Assembly (NCBI GenBank): GCA_022885665.1
Contig: JAGQDJ010000006.1
Coordinates: 248,001 to 312,000, forward strand
DNA length: 64,000 nucleotides
Direction: 5' to 3'
Source: Triops longicaudatus
Lineage: Eukaryota > Arthropoda > Branchiopoda > Notostraca > Triopsidae
The translations under genes were made by a program, and so were the position numbers. The first letter of the stretch is position 1. Every line of letters begins with the position of its first letter. This document shows positions 15,101-26,900 of this stretch, in pieces. The notes beneath the pieces are model-generated. The model worked only from the letters and a program-made list of their open reading frames with translations. It was not told the DNA's origin and made no database searches.

Positions 15101-16392
15101 TGAGCCATTCCACGTAAGACACTCCCTGCGTCCCTATTAGTAATTAAAAGCCAAGCAGATATTGCGGCCGGAGTCAATTTAGGGCATTTAGGACCCAAAA
15201 CTGCTGACAGAAGCTGTTAATGAGTTGCAATTACGAAACGCGTGGTAACTTGTATGTCACACCTCACGCTTTGTCTTGGACGCGGTGGTAGAGCAATTGA
15301 CTGAGCTATTGGGTAAGATTCAAGTCTTTTGAATACGTATTTGGTTGCCTTTCGGGAGCTGCGGTAAAAAAGAATGCAGCTTGACGTAGTTTCAAATCCA
15401 TTGCATCTAATCTTATGTCTATTGTTGGGACTTCCCATCGCTACATTCATGTCGTTTTCCATTTCTTCGTGATTCTTCGTCTCTCGCCAAGCCAGGAACA
15501 TTTTGGGAGGAAAAATGCCGTCGCCGAGAAGTAGGCTTTTTCGTTGCATATTTAATTGGATAGACTTTTATCTTTGACGAAAAAAGAACACGCTGGAACT
15601 ATTGGGTCGTTACCTTTTTCATTTACGTTTCTTTCCTTTTCTTCCTTGGGGAGAAAAAGGGGGGGAATGGGGGGTGTCCTTGCACAAAAATCCTTTTAAA
15701 GCTACTTACAAAAAAAAAAAGGTTTTCACCCCCTTTCGCTTTTGTTTATTCCTGTTTGTTTGACATTAAACATGCATTTGTTGCTGTGTGTGTGGAGGCA
15801 AAGGGTATTACTGCTACGGAACTCGAGTGTGCCGTATTGACTTGGTTGCCGCTCCGCTGGTTCCGACAAGTTTCAATTTAGGGATAATTTTTTCCTTTTG
15901 GCCCCACGGTCCCCCTTTAGCAGCTCGGAGAGCATGTCTTGCTTGCTTTGGCTCTTCGATAAATGGATGGGACTCCGCTCGATTAGAGCTACAACTCACG
16001 ACGCCGAACTTACATAGCTGTTAATGAAAAATTAAACTGTCAACCTCACGTGGCGAGTGATCGCTTTTGTTCTGGGCCAGCTTTTAAGGAAACTCTAATT
16101 CTTATTTATTTTCCTTAAACATATAAAAAACACGCATTTAATTTCTGTTTAGCAACTAAAAGCACAACGTAAGAAATTACCAGCCCTTATTTAATTCCCC
16201 TTATTTATAGTAATTCCTGTTTTGACGCGATTAATTATTTCGATGAAAAATAGTATGTAAGGTAAACCATCTTTATCCGTGTAAAATACAAACATGTCGC
16301 GTATTCTCGGAAATTTAAACGCACGTTGACATAAATAACATCCGTAGGTAAATACTTTTCATATAGGGCTTACCTTAAACGCTATTTCGGCG

Positions 16393-16403
16393 CCCCCCCC
16401 CCC
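16393..16403 (+). repeat. Poly-C run (11 C)
   Basis: Uninterrupted C homopolymer. Confidence 0.9.
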
Positions 16404-19400
16404 TTGGTGTGCTAGTGTAGGGGATAAAAAATCGTCTAGCAAGGAACCGCCATAGTGCGGCCCTTGGTTACATACATACAGTTACTAGGATACCGAATGT
16501 TACTAGGATAGCCAGATATAAACAACGCGTGTCACAGAGCTTGTCTTGGTATCCAAGTTACCGTGGAGAACCTCAACAAGGGACCGATTATGGCGGTTTC
16601 CTTGCTGGCCACAGTTTTTGTCCCTACGGTCGCACACATACCGAGGCAAGGGCCGAAACAGCACTTGAGATGAGTTCTATACGTTTGTGCTAAAGGTTAC
16701 TGGTACTAAAAAGACGATGTATTTGTTCAAAAGAACACGAAGTTACGCATATAGCAAACATTATAAACCTATTGGGTTTCTAGAAGTCTATTTGGCTTTA
16801 CAACTTAGCATTTCGACTCGTGTGGTCTGTGTAATCTGTGTGGTATCACATTGTAACAAAATGGGCGGTGTGGTTGTAATCAACATGGAATAGTTTTCAA
16901 TCAGGAATGAATGAATTCGTGTAAAACGAGACCGCACGCATGGACGAATTACTGTGTGTAAAAGGGCGAACCTTTATATTCAATGTTCGTCGCGCGGTTT
17001 GATCGCTGTACGCAATGTGTTGAAATTCTTATTGTGTTTTCTTGAAAAATGAAAAATAGTGCTTATGGTAGCATAGAACGTGAAACAGTATTCAATACTA
17101 ATAAAAAAATAATATCCAAAATTTGTTGTAAAATTCTCTTGTTTATAAGTTCATATCAGTATGCACTGTCGAGAGGACCGCCTTTCGCCTATAAAGGTAG
17201 ATGTTACGTCGCATCGTAGTGCGTGGGCATGCTGTAGTAATTTGAGTGCACTTTCTGCGATTTTTTCCTTCGTACAGTACAGTCCATTACGAAATAGATG
17301 GCAAGAGGGGAACGTGGGAAGGTAGTGCGTTATCAGAGCCGAGATCAATTGAAAGAGGTAATGAAAAGTTTGTATAACGTGTTTTTCTCGGGAATTCCTG
17401 CGCCTTAATGAGCCAGTTGATCACAAAAACACGTTCTTGTGACCTTTTTCCGGACGTATAATAAGATCCAAAAGCGTTGGATGAATATGAGGGGCGGTGG
17501 AATTGGGGCTGTTTGTGGGGAAGAAGGTGCAAGAAATATTACTGCTTTTCCCCAGCACCCAAAGAACCGTGTAACACTTTAATGAAAGAAAAATCGCCAT
17601 TCGACGCTTGTTTTGTGGGTACTAAGCCCAGGGACAGGGAGAAACTGTTCTTAGTCTGTTTTCTGGTGAGAAGAAAGGGGACGCCAAAGGAGGGCAAGAG
17701 TAATAATACAAGAGTTGGAGCCAGCCAGCCAATCGAAACCCATGCTGGGTGAAGAACTTGAAGCTGTGACGCACAACAAGCTTTTAGAACCCTTGCCGGA
17801 GTATTATTGTGAACATTTCGCGCAAAAGTTGTGCCGGCGGCAGTCGCGCCCAATGCGGTCGGGGTTTTCGTACCGTACGCGGTTGAGCATGCGGGAAATG
17901 CTTGGAACGGGAGAGCAAATTTGTGGACCGACTGAGCTAGCTGCTGGTCAGAAGTGACCTTTGACCTTTTGCTTTTCTGTTTCTCTTCCCCGCTTCTCTG
18001 CACGCGAGTAGCAGACGCCTTCTGGGACCCTTTGACGTCAGCAAGGGACTGGGTCTGAACCCCAAATTGTTGGTAAATTTTCTCCTACTTTTATACGCAG
18101 TCTTGAATTAATTGTTCAAGAGCTGAAACAAGGGCTTTGAGCGATCGTTTCCTATACGTCGCCCACGTATTTCTTTAGGAGTGCAAGCCGAGGTGCATTG
18201 TTGTCTGAATTTCATAACAAGGTTTGTTAGGTTGGTTGTTAACCCAGTACAATGTATGAGCTGGGAAGGAGACAAAGTAGTGTACATTTTTAGCATCAAA
18301 AGTGAAAAAGTCTTCGGGCTATTACGAAATAAATGGGTATTGTATAACTACTCTGGGACATAAAAGTAGTTCTGTACTTTCCTCAGAATAAAAGCGGGAG
18401 AAAAAAAAAGCTTTAATAGGTATGTGGAAGCTTTAGCTGAACGAAACTAAAGGGAAGGGAAAGCCGAGGTTGAGCAAGAATGGAGAAGCTGCAGTTGAAT
18501 TGCTAAGCACACCGGCCAAAAGCTGCAACCCTGTAGCTTCAAGATGGTCCCGCCATTGCGCAGATAAACTAAGAAGATGAGCCCCAATTTTTGTAAAGGG
18601 GCGGTTTTCAAAGAAGAGCCGTTTGGTCCACGTGATACCTAAGATAGTAGCCAAGGGAGTAGGCGAAGAAAAAAACAGGCTACCAGAAAAAGGCGACCAG
18701 GATCTATGAAACGGAACGCTTGTGAATGCCGTGGTACTGAACGGAAAAATGGCTGCTGGTGAAATGGTTCTCGTTGTGCCTTGCTCGGGCAAAGCGGGGC
18801 ATCCGGCAGCAATGGTATCGCTGGTGTCGTCTTTCATCAATTGGAGAAACAACCCGACCTTCGCTCTTACATTCCGCCAAAAGCATCTCACGTCGCCTGT
18901 AACTTGATAGAGACTATATTAGGCTTTCATAGCTAAAGTCGTACGCCTAGTCCTGTTTCTGAATAACTACGATGTTTCTCGTTCTGTAGGTTTACGAGAC
19001 ACAAAGAAAGTATAGGCAACACTGTATATAATTCTAATTATGCTCGAAATATTCTAAGCCAATGTAGTTAAAGTAATTAAACCTAATTAACGCAAAGTAA
19101 TTAACGCAAGTTGAATCGAACGTTCGATGCACGGAACTTTTTTTCTTTTGAGGTTGGTTATAACGAAGGGTACAGTACAATTTTAAAGTGAATACCATTA
19201 GTTCGAGCGATTTCTTTGCGTCTTTCCCAGGAAATATATGATTCCAGCTTGACGCTGGAAGTGGGAAGTTTCGGGACCGTGGAATTGAAGTGTATTAATG
19301 AATATCACGAGTAGGAAGTGGAAATCCTAGTAAACACTAATGTATAGTTTACGGCAGCGTCGCAGTTCAGTGCGAGTCTACCTGTGCTAGAGTAGGACTG

Positions 19401-20476
19401 GGTTGCTGGCCAGTAAAAGGACAAACGTGATAGTAATGGCACTGCGAAGCTTTTGTGCCTGGTCTGACACGTCATTACTGTCGGTGCCTGTCACGTGCAG
19501 ACTTTCATCCAAAAGAAACTGCCAACACTATTCACATCGAAGAACCTTATGGAGAACGTATCAAGAATTGTTAAATTTAACGAAGTTGTTACAACGGTCA
19601 CATTGAATACTGTGTGAAACGTGCTTTCACTCAAGCTTTCCGTTTAAACATCTTCAACATGAAAAGTGAATTAAAGGAAAATGACGGTATCGAAAGTGAA
19701 GCTGTTTCTCAAAACGTGTAAGAAGCATTGAAAATTTCGTCGACTGAAATATAAAAACTAGTGCATGCATCTTTTTTACTTCTTATTTACCAACTAAAAG
19801 GGCTCGCCAATCTTAAGAAGGTTGACGTGGTCTTGGTGATTTTGTTGGGCAAAGTGAGTCTCCTTTGCGGGGAGCATTGGCTAATTAGTAAAGAAGACTA
19901 TTACTTCTAATGAGAAGTAAAGTATTACGAACATATTTTTTTTTGTACCAAGAGTAAGTGCCACTTAGCTAAGTTTTTATTTCTGAAGGAGCTTCAAGTT
20001 TTCAATTGCTGTTCGTCCTACTTGCAGTACCACTGCCAGCAACTAAAGAGTTGTTTTCCGCGTCACGGGCTCATACGGGGTTATCAACTTATCCGGTTCC
20101 GTCTTTCGAGGAGAAATCAGAAAAAAGCATCAGAATAACAATCGATGTGATTCCCATCATCTCATCAAACAGATTTTTTTTTATTATCCCATTGTGAGTT
20201 CTTAACGAGTATCTTAGATGTGTGTAATAGATATACGGATGGAGAATCCCCCCCTGAAACCGACAACAGTATTTATTCGCCCTAGCTATTATTGCCTCGT
20301 GATTGCTTAGACAATAAATGAGCCCTCGACACATATGTTATTGCTTGTTTAGGAGACAGACGATTCTTATGAAAAGAAATACCCTGCAAACTCCCATCCG
20401 ACACATCCATATCTCTTTTCTAGTGTCGTACAATTTCTCTGATTTTTGTTTTAAAAATTTATTTTTCTATTTGCAG

Positions 20477-20531
20477 GTGATGTGTGACGGCGTCAGCAGT
20501 CGTGGACTATGGGTGCAGTAGCGGGAGGAGG
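20477..20531 (+). promoter_or_regulatory. tutl: tutl 5' UTR segment with upstream start codons
   Basis: A pyrimidine-rich acceptor ending TATTTGCAG at 20,476 opens the exon, so the mRNA has an upstream untranslated exon. In the tutl frame the first complete codon is a stop, TGA at 20,478-20,480, so translation must begin inside this exon. Two ATGs precede the assigned start. ATG 20,480 opens a 13-residue frame closed at 20,521. ATG 20,509 has A at -3 and G at +4 and opens a long frame overlapping the tutl start. Both could reduce initiation at the tutl ATG. Confidence 0.7.
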
Positions 20532-20904
20532 ATGGCCTGGGTCCGGCGGCGTGCCACCGACGGAGCCCCGAGACGAAGTCGGCGGTCCATCACTGTTTCC
20601 GTGCCCTTTCACTGCGCCTACCCGCGTACCCTTGACCTTGACCCGACCCCGACCGCCTCAAGCGGTCCCGGGACAGGTCACCCGTATTCCGCAGCTCTGG
20701 CGCCCCAGGGTTATCACTCCTGCTCATGTCCAAGCCTCCTCGCCGACAAACGGCAGCCTTGCACTCCCAATGCAAGGTCTTCCCAGTCTTGCCACACCTC
20801 CTACGGTCATAAGAGGTCAAGTCACCCGTACAGCAGTAGTAGCAGTTGGGGACGATGCCTGGTCTTCACCGTACTTTGCTTCCTCCATGTTCTTGTCCTT
20901 GCAG
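20532..20904 (+). CDS. tutl: tutl exon 1: basic leader and signal/anchor segment
   Basis: The ATG has A at -3 and G at +4. It encodes 124 residues: an Arg-rich start (MAWVRRR, then RRSRR), a Pro/Ser/Cys-rich middle, and a hydrophobic run CLVFTVLCFLHVLVLA right at the splice junction. Cleavage near the Gly coded across the junction would release Ig1. From memory, fly Turtle also carries a long basic extension before its hydrophobic signal, which supports this frame over the competing one. Donor CAG|gtaata, phase 1 (GCA G|GC). The exon is visibly more GC-rich than its surroundings. Confidence 0.82.
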
Positions 20905-23900
20905 GTAATACAGTAAAATCTCACTGTAACGTACACGCAAGGGGACAGAAAATGTGTACGTTATAGCCGATTGTATATTATAGCCGATTTACGTAACAGC
21001 CGATATGGCCCGAAATGCCTTAGAAAATAGTTTTGCTGATATTTTCTGTCTTATCTACTACTTCCCGTTGCATGTCAAGTATTAATGGGTGCCGCTTCGC
21101 AAGAGCAGCCTTTTGTTACCATTTTTTTACTGAAATAATAGAGCACACATAGTAAACAGTTTTTTCGCCCGTACTCATCTTTCACATATGGCCATTGGAA
21201 GTCATTTGAGAGCGAAAGCACCAAAGGGGCATGCTGGAGGAGCCCTACTAAAAACTTAAAACACTAGCTCGAGTATCGTGCTCTTGTAGAACACAAATTT
21301 TCCTGTGGGGTCTGTTGTTTTTTACCGCATGACAGCCATTGTGTTCACTGTAACCAAAGGAAAAAGCATGTGTAAATTATCGCAGGGACCGCAGTTTTTG
21401 TACGCTATAGGCGAATATATGTTATAAGGGGATCTATTGTAGCCGCAGCTTTCCTTGTACATTTACATAGGTGTTTCGCCTGGACCTCTTGACTTTGTAT
21501 GTTATAATCGATTGTTCGTTATAGCCGATGTACGCTATAGCGACATTCTACTGTATACCTAAATTCTATCCAACGTGCCTATGTCTAGGTAGTTTGTCAT
21601 ATTAGGCTGCTCTGGGGGAGTTTGACAAGGTTTAGGTCGTGACAGAGCCCTGTCGGTGAACGTCAGGTTGCATTTCTTTTTTATTTGAGGGCTGGGTTGA
21701 AAAACGCAGTGAAAAAAATCTTAAAAAAGTAAGAACTGGTAAAACAATGGAGTCGAAGAGAGAATTGCTGGCTGGTGGACGTCAGCTATTCTCCTTTTTT
21801 TTTGCAGGAATAGAATAGAAGAGAAAACTTGCACAAGTATACAGCAATGGCATTTGGATTGAGGCGCACAAGGTTTATGGGAGCAGCGCGCGGGCCATTT
21901 CTTCTTCTGATATGAAGTTGTAGCCTAGTTATCGCTTGGCTGACCGGCACCCTCGTGACAAGTTTACGATGACCGTTTTCCCGACCTTCGTCAGTTTTCT
22001 CTTCCTCCTTGATTTTTTTGGAACTCACCCCTTCTTTAGTGTTCGCCTGCTCCCACTCCCTTTACCTCCTTAGCAGATATATCTCCGCCCGGACAAACTG
22101 ACCCGGGCAAAGGAAGAAACTTGAGGAAATGAGGCTGAGACCTCTCGAGAGACCTATTCCTGGGTCAGGTGGTCACGTCGAAGGGAAACCATTTCGCGTA
22201 GGACCCGGACGCCTACTACTTTATAGCCTCCGTGCTAGCCCCAACGTGAGCCAATGCTGCTGTCTTACATGCAAGCTGAACTTGACAATGACAATACAAC
22301 TTGGGTCTGGGTGCGGAGGTGGGGAAAGAGGACGAATACTCTCTTATCTCCGCGTGTATCTCCGTGCTCTCTTTCCTCCTTTATGCTCGTGCTTCATTTT
22401 TACTGGGGAAAGAAAGTTTCCCCCAAGCCACGCCTTGTTTCTACGCCATTGACTTTTAGAATGATTGAGAACCTTTGAAAGCAACCAAGCAAACTTTTCG
22501 AATCGCCCGCTGCCAGCTTTTATGCTCTTCAAACTTTTTTGTTTCCGGCCTGATCTTTCCGTGTCAGAGAAAAACCGACCTAGACATAACCCGAGAAAGA
22601 AATGTCACCGAAAAACTCCCAGAAATGCTGGTAGGAAAAGGGCAAAAAGACGCGGGTGTGTTGCAAATGGAGAGGTGACTCGCTGGTAGGAGGTGGTGGA
22701 GGGTAGCAAGTAGTTGCCAGTAGCGTTTTGCTTCTGTCCTCCCCAGCTTCTCAGTTTTCCATAATGCAAGGAGGGGAAAAACGCTTTCTGGCGCGTCATA
22801 ACGGTTCATCTGCTTCCGTTTTCGGTAATAACGGGCCTGCAGCCAAGAATTTCGAAAGAATTTGATCTCGTGTGTTGACTTCGGATTGATACCGACGATT
22901 GAGACAAGTATCGGCGCTATTGCCTTTCCAGTCCGTCGTCTGCGTCTCGCTAGAAGTTATCTAATCTTTCAAGAATGCTTTGACTAGATAGCTTTTGGGA
23001 GAAAATATGCACTGTAAAATGGGAGAAACCCTTGAGCTGTACTAAATCGTGTACTTGTGATTGATGAATGACAATGAGCTTCTACTACGTTGCCAATGGA
23101 CTCCATACGATATCGAAAGTGCTAGACTCGGGGAGCTGGGGTAGTTATGTTAATGTTAAGCATTCTTTGAATTCAGTGTAGCCCCTATCATGAAAGTAAC
23201 GTAAGGTTCTCCGTACCTTCGCTGAGCTTGACCCGGGACTCCAACTGGACATAAAGTTTGTCTTAAGAAACGGTTGCTCACAGATGCAGACATACCGTAT
23301 CCACACTGGGAGGCGGGTTTCCCTCCGTAGGGAACTCATCGAGATTCATAGAGGGGATTCAGGAACAGTAAACTAGATTGCTTTGACTTGACCTCGATCT
23401 CATTTTCTTCTTGGTTTCGTCCATCGCTCGGCTGGCGACTTGCGCTACGCGCTGAGAGTCTGCAGAGATAAGAAATCGCAATACCCAGAAATATGGTTGA
23501 GGAATGTAGAAGATTGTGCTCACGGAGAAGATTCTAGGCAAATAGGTGAGGACTGAGCAGGAAATTAAGAACAAGATTACGGAACAGTATATCTTCCACA
23601 GTGAACTGTGAATCCCGTGACCGCGAATCCTGCGATAAATGACTCGATCCGTCGTATAAAACGATGGACGCGTAAAGACGTAAGTGTAGGAATACTACGT
23701 TGCGCTTCTGGAGTGTTTGTTGCTGCACACTTGTGCACATTATTTGCCCCAATTTTTATTTATTTATTTTATGTATTCGTTGTTCGATAGTGGTGTAAAT
23801 GAGTACTTCGCATTCAATGCTGGCAGATGTTGTTAACTCTCCCATTTGTTTCCTAGCCATGGTTTCATTATTGCTGACTTAGTGGACAGCGGAAAAAATT

Positions 23901-26900
23901 ATGGTGTAAACTCGCGGTCTGATACTGCAGGCCGACAAGAAATCTTTACAGGCTTGTACTAACCCCGGCAAACTACATGCCCCCGGCCACATTCATGAGC
24001 CAAACACGTGATCTGGGTGTCTAATCTCCAGTATGTCTTTTCACTTGACGTACGACGAAGAGTAAGTCTCAGTGAAATAGTAGCATTGAAAACATCGCGT
24101 AGCAAAATGTCTCTCTTTTTGCTTAGGATACCTTTGTATAGCTTCTTAGCGTACTTCATACCATTTATACTTAACATCTGGCCTAATCATGCCACCGTCA
24201 GAATACAAAGGGGTTGTATGCTTCTAAAAACCAAACACATTCCGTTTCCAAATTCAGTCGACACATGAACTATACTCCATCTCCAAAATTCTTAAGACAG
24301 TTATTTATTAGTGAACAGCTCAGATAACTTAGTTTTTTAACTTTAAGCCATTTTTTTAAAAACAAAGTTTATACACTGTATTTTTTCAGTTTCTGTGCGA
24401 TTCCTATGCTTAGGAGTGCAAATGAGCATATTTAGCAGTAAAGGGAGTCAAGCTCTATAATGTGCACATTTCACTCTCTGAACTCCGTAATGTTTGACGG
24501 TTACCGATATAGAAAAGCTCTTGTAAGTATAAATCATTTTTATGAATATATTCTTCACAATTTCACGACATAGCCAAATCGGGTCTTACAAAGTGAACGA
24601 ATTTAAATCAGTCCAAGTCAATGTACGTAAAAATAATCCACCAAGTAAGCTGAAATTTTCTCCTGGCCAGATTTTGTACACCTAGTTGATCAGATTGGAA
24701 ACCGTCGTCCTAGCGCACTCAATACTATAAGAAATCTGAAATTTAACGTTTTCAACAGATTTTTCCGACGTTTAGCTGCTATACAGTTTGTTGACAATTG
24801 CATGTATTGAACTGTGAGAAACCTCATGCACACTTCAACCTTTCACACGGAAGTAGGATAAGACGGTTTAAGGATCTACGGTATATGATTACTTTAAAAT
24901 AAGTTTATTAGGCATAGAAGCATCAGAAAGTTAACGAAAGAAAAAGTGCAGGTCATAAGTGGTTTTATAGTAGAAAAATGAATTCAACCATAAATATTGC
25001 AGAAAATCACGAATTGGTTTTATTTTCGGCTCCTGTTGTTTTAAATCGCGTGTGCTTACCAACTTGCGTGTCTTTGTGAGTGAAGCATTTTCCCTGAGAA
25101 TTGAGCACGCGTGGGCTGTTTGCAAAAAAAAAAACAGTACGAGTAAAAATCGTTTTTATCCGTTTTGGCAGCTGATAGGTGAAGTAATTCATAGGATAAA
25201 AACATAAATGTCATGCGTCTTTTCCCTCTTCATTTGTACAAAAGCTTCGGTAGGAAAAAAAAGCGCAAGGCTCGTCCGTAATAAACTGGTGATCATTCAA
25301 CATTTTGGCGAGTGAATTCGAGGAAACTTTATTTACGAAAGAAATACTGCGCTAGAAAACACTTTAGCCAACATTTGAATGGCATGTTGGGTGTGGAAAA
25401 GGAGGTAGCCAGAGGTCCCCCCCCCCCCAATAAAACATCACTGCAGCCGGAGCGAACAGGCCAGGCAAGGGAGGTCAGCAATACGGCGATAGTCTTTGCG
25501 TGAATAAAGTTGGCGGGTTATTTTATGGGACCAGTAAAAAGCCGTGTAGCTTGGGCTATACCTCGAAATAGATCTACTTGAAGCATAAAAAACTGGAGCG
25601 CTTCTCCTTCTCTCACTGTCTTTTATCGGCATATAATCAGATACCATTCCCAACCACCCTGTCTTTCATGTAGGCGTCAATGAAATGTCGGGGAAAACTA
25701 CTAATTTCTCTCATTTTGGCCTCTGAGTGAAAAACAAACAAAAAACAGACGTAAAATGTGGTGTGTGTGTCGACTTGTCAACGACGTCCGCGACGTCGCC
25801 GACGACTCCCTGAATTTTTCTGCTGTGGTCTCACATGAGGGAAAAGCTATTTATTCCACGTTTACCGATTTGGTAGGGATTTGTAGACTCTCTACAAGAA
25901 GCCTTTTATTTCAATAGTACCGTATAGCATAACCATAAAAAGGAAAGACTAGGCATTCTGTTCCCCTTTCCACCCCTTCGGAAAAGTTCTTTCACGAGTT
26001 TTGCGTGGGAACCTATACTTGAGACAAGAAAAAATGAAGGAAGCAGTGTATACTGAAATATCATTTTTTTTTTGTATTCTTTCCCCCGGGTGGGGGTGAA
26101 CAGTAGTTAAATCAGTAAATATTTGGGTGCTATTGAAACGCAAAACGTGAATAGAAAACCTCGTCGAAGATGAAAGAAGTGAACTGCGAACAGAAAATAC
26201 ATTATTGCTCTGCGGGCGCACAAGTTTATGACCGGAACTGATAGTGTGGGAGATGAAAACGCGCCCTGAAGCTATTCTTTGGGTACGTGCCATCTTAACC
26301 CGTAAAAAGAAAAAGTTTTGAGAAGCAAATTTTTTTCCTCCGTATTATGACGGGGAAGCCAAAACTTAATCGCCCTTTTCCGCCCGTGTTTTTTATTGTT
26401 ACATTTATTGACTGGTATCGTCAAGCGTCGTCGGTCCGGAGAGTTCCGATAATAGTTTCCATGCTTGCGGAGCCGCATCGTCGTGTGCCAGTGAGCCCGC
26501 GGTGGCAGTAATGCCAGTAATACACACGACACGCATCCTTCAAAGGGGCGGTTTAAGACCCATCCGGTCCCGGTCGCATTATTCAAGTACTCTTGACGGA
26601 AAACGGTACTGAATAGACGCATAATTACTAACGAATGGGAAAGAATTTTTACCTCTTCGAGGACTTTCATTTAATTTTCAAAGCGCTTTTGTTTCAAGGT
26701 TTCTTAGTAGTGCCGTTAGGACTATTACGTCTCATCTCTGTTTAGTATAGGCAGAAATTCGACGAAAAGAAAGAGGAATTCGCCGAACCTTGTTGATTGT
26801 TGTCTTGCAAGCCAGAAAGCAGAGTCTGTCGTGACGTCCACGGCTGGTGAACGAACTGCGGGGAGGCCACATAAAGAAATGTAATCTTTACCGGAACGCT

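Larger units (their letters stand above)
1..20476. other. Intergenic or 5' intronic DNA, no gene supported
   Basis: I read both strands and found no open frame with family resemblance or a chain of phase-compatible exons. The longest frames (for example 17,539-18,003 and 18,433-18,891 on the minus strand) are of low-information composition with no recognisable domain. The tutl first coding exon begins with a splice acceptor, so at least one non-coding 5' exon and the promoter must lie upstream, possibly here, but I cannot locate them. GC-richer patches occur near 17,500-18,050 and 18,430-18,900. A CRE-like TGACGTCA core sits near 18,033. AT-rich stretches at 2,870-3,060, 9,000-9,200 and 12,290-12,800 show nothing else. 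Confidence 0.6.

Noticed and set aside
15275..15345. tRNA-like segment with GGTGGTAGAGCA and AGATTCAAGTC boxes
   Set aside because: It resembles A and B boxes, but no seven-base acceptor stem or proper anticodon arm can be drawn. At best a degraded pseudogene.
17539..18891. Two ~150-codon minus-strand frames (17,539-18,003 and 18,433-18,891)
   Set aside because: GC-richer sequence lowers stop frequency; no recognisable motif, no paired splice sites.
20509..20916. 135-codon frame starting MGAVAGGG as the tutl start
   Set aside because: It does not continue into exon 2 (stop after one codon across the junction), whereas the frame from 20,532 ends in a hydrophobic signal and joins Ig1 at the right phase. 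I kept it as a possible overlapping upstream frame only.
25763..25810. CG-rich repeats of CGACGT type as a possible regulatory island
   Set aside because: Only ~45 bp with no clear unit or symmetry. Not distinguishable from chance.
26272..26670. 132-codon minus-strand frame in tutl intron 1
   Set aside because: No motif, no splice context, and it lies within a confirmed intron.
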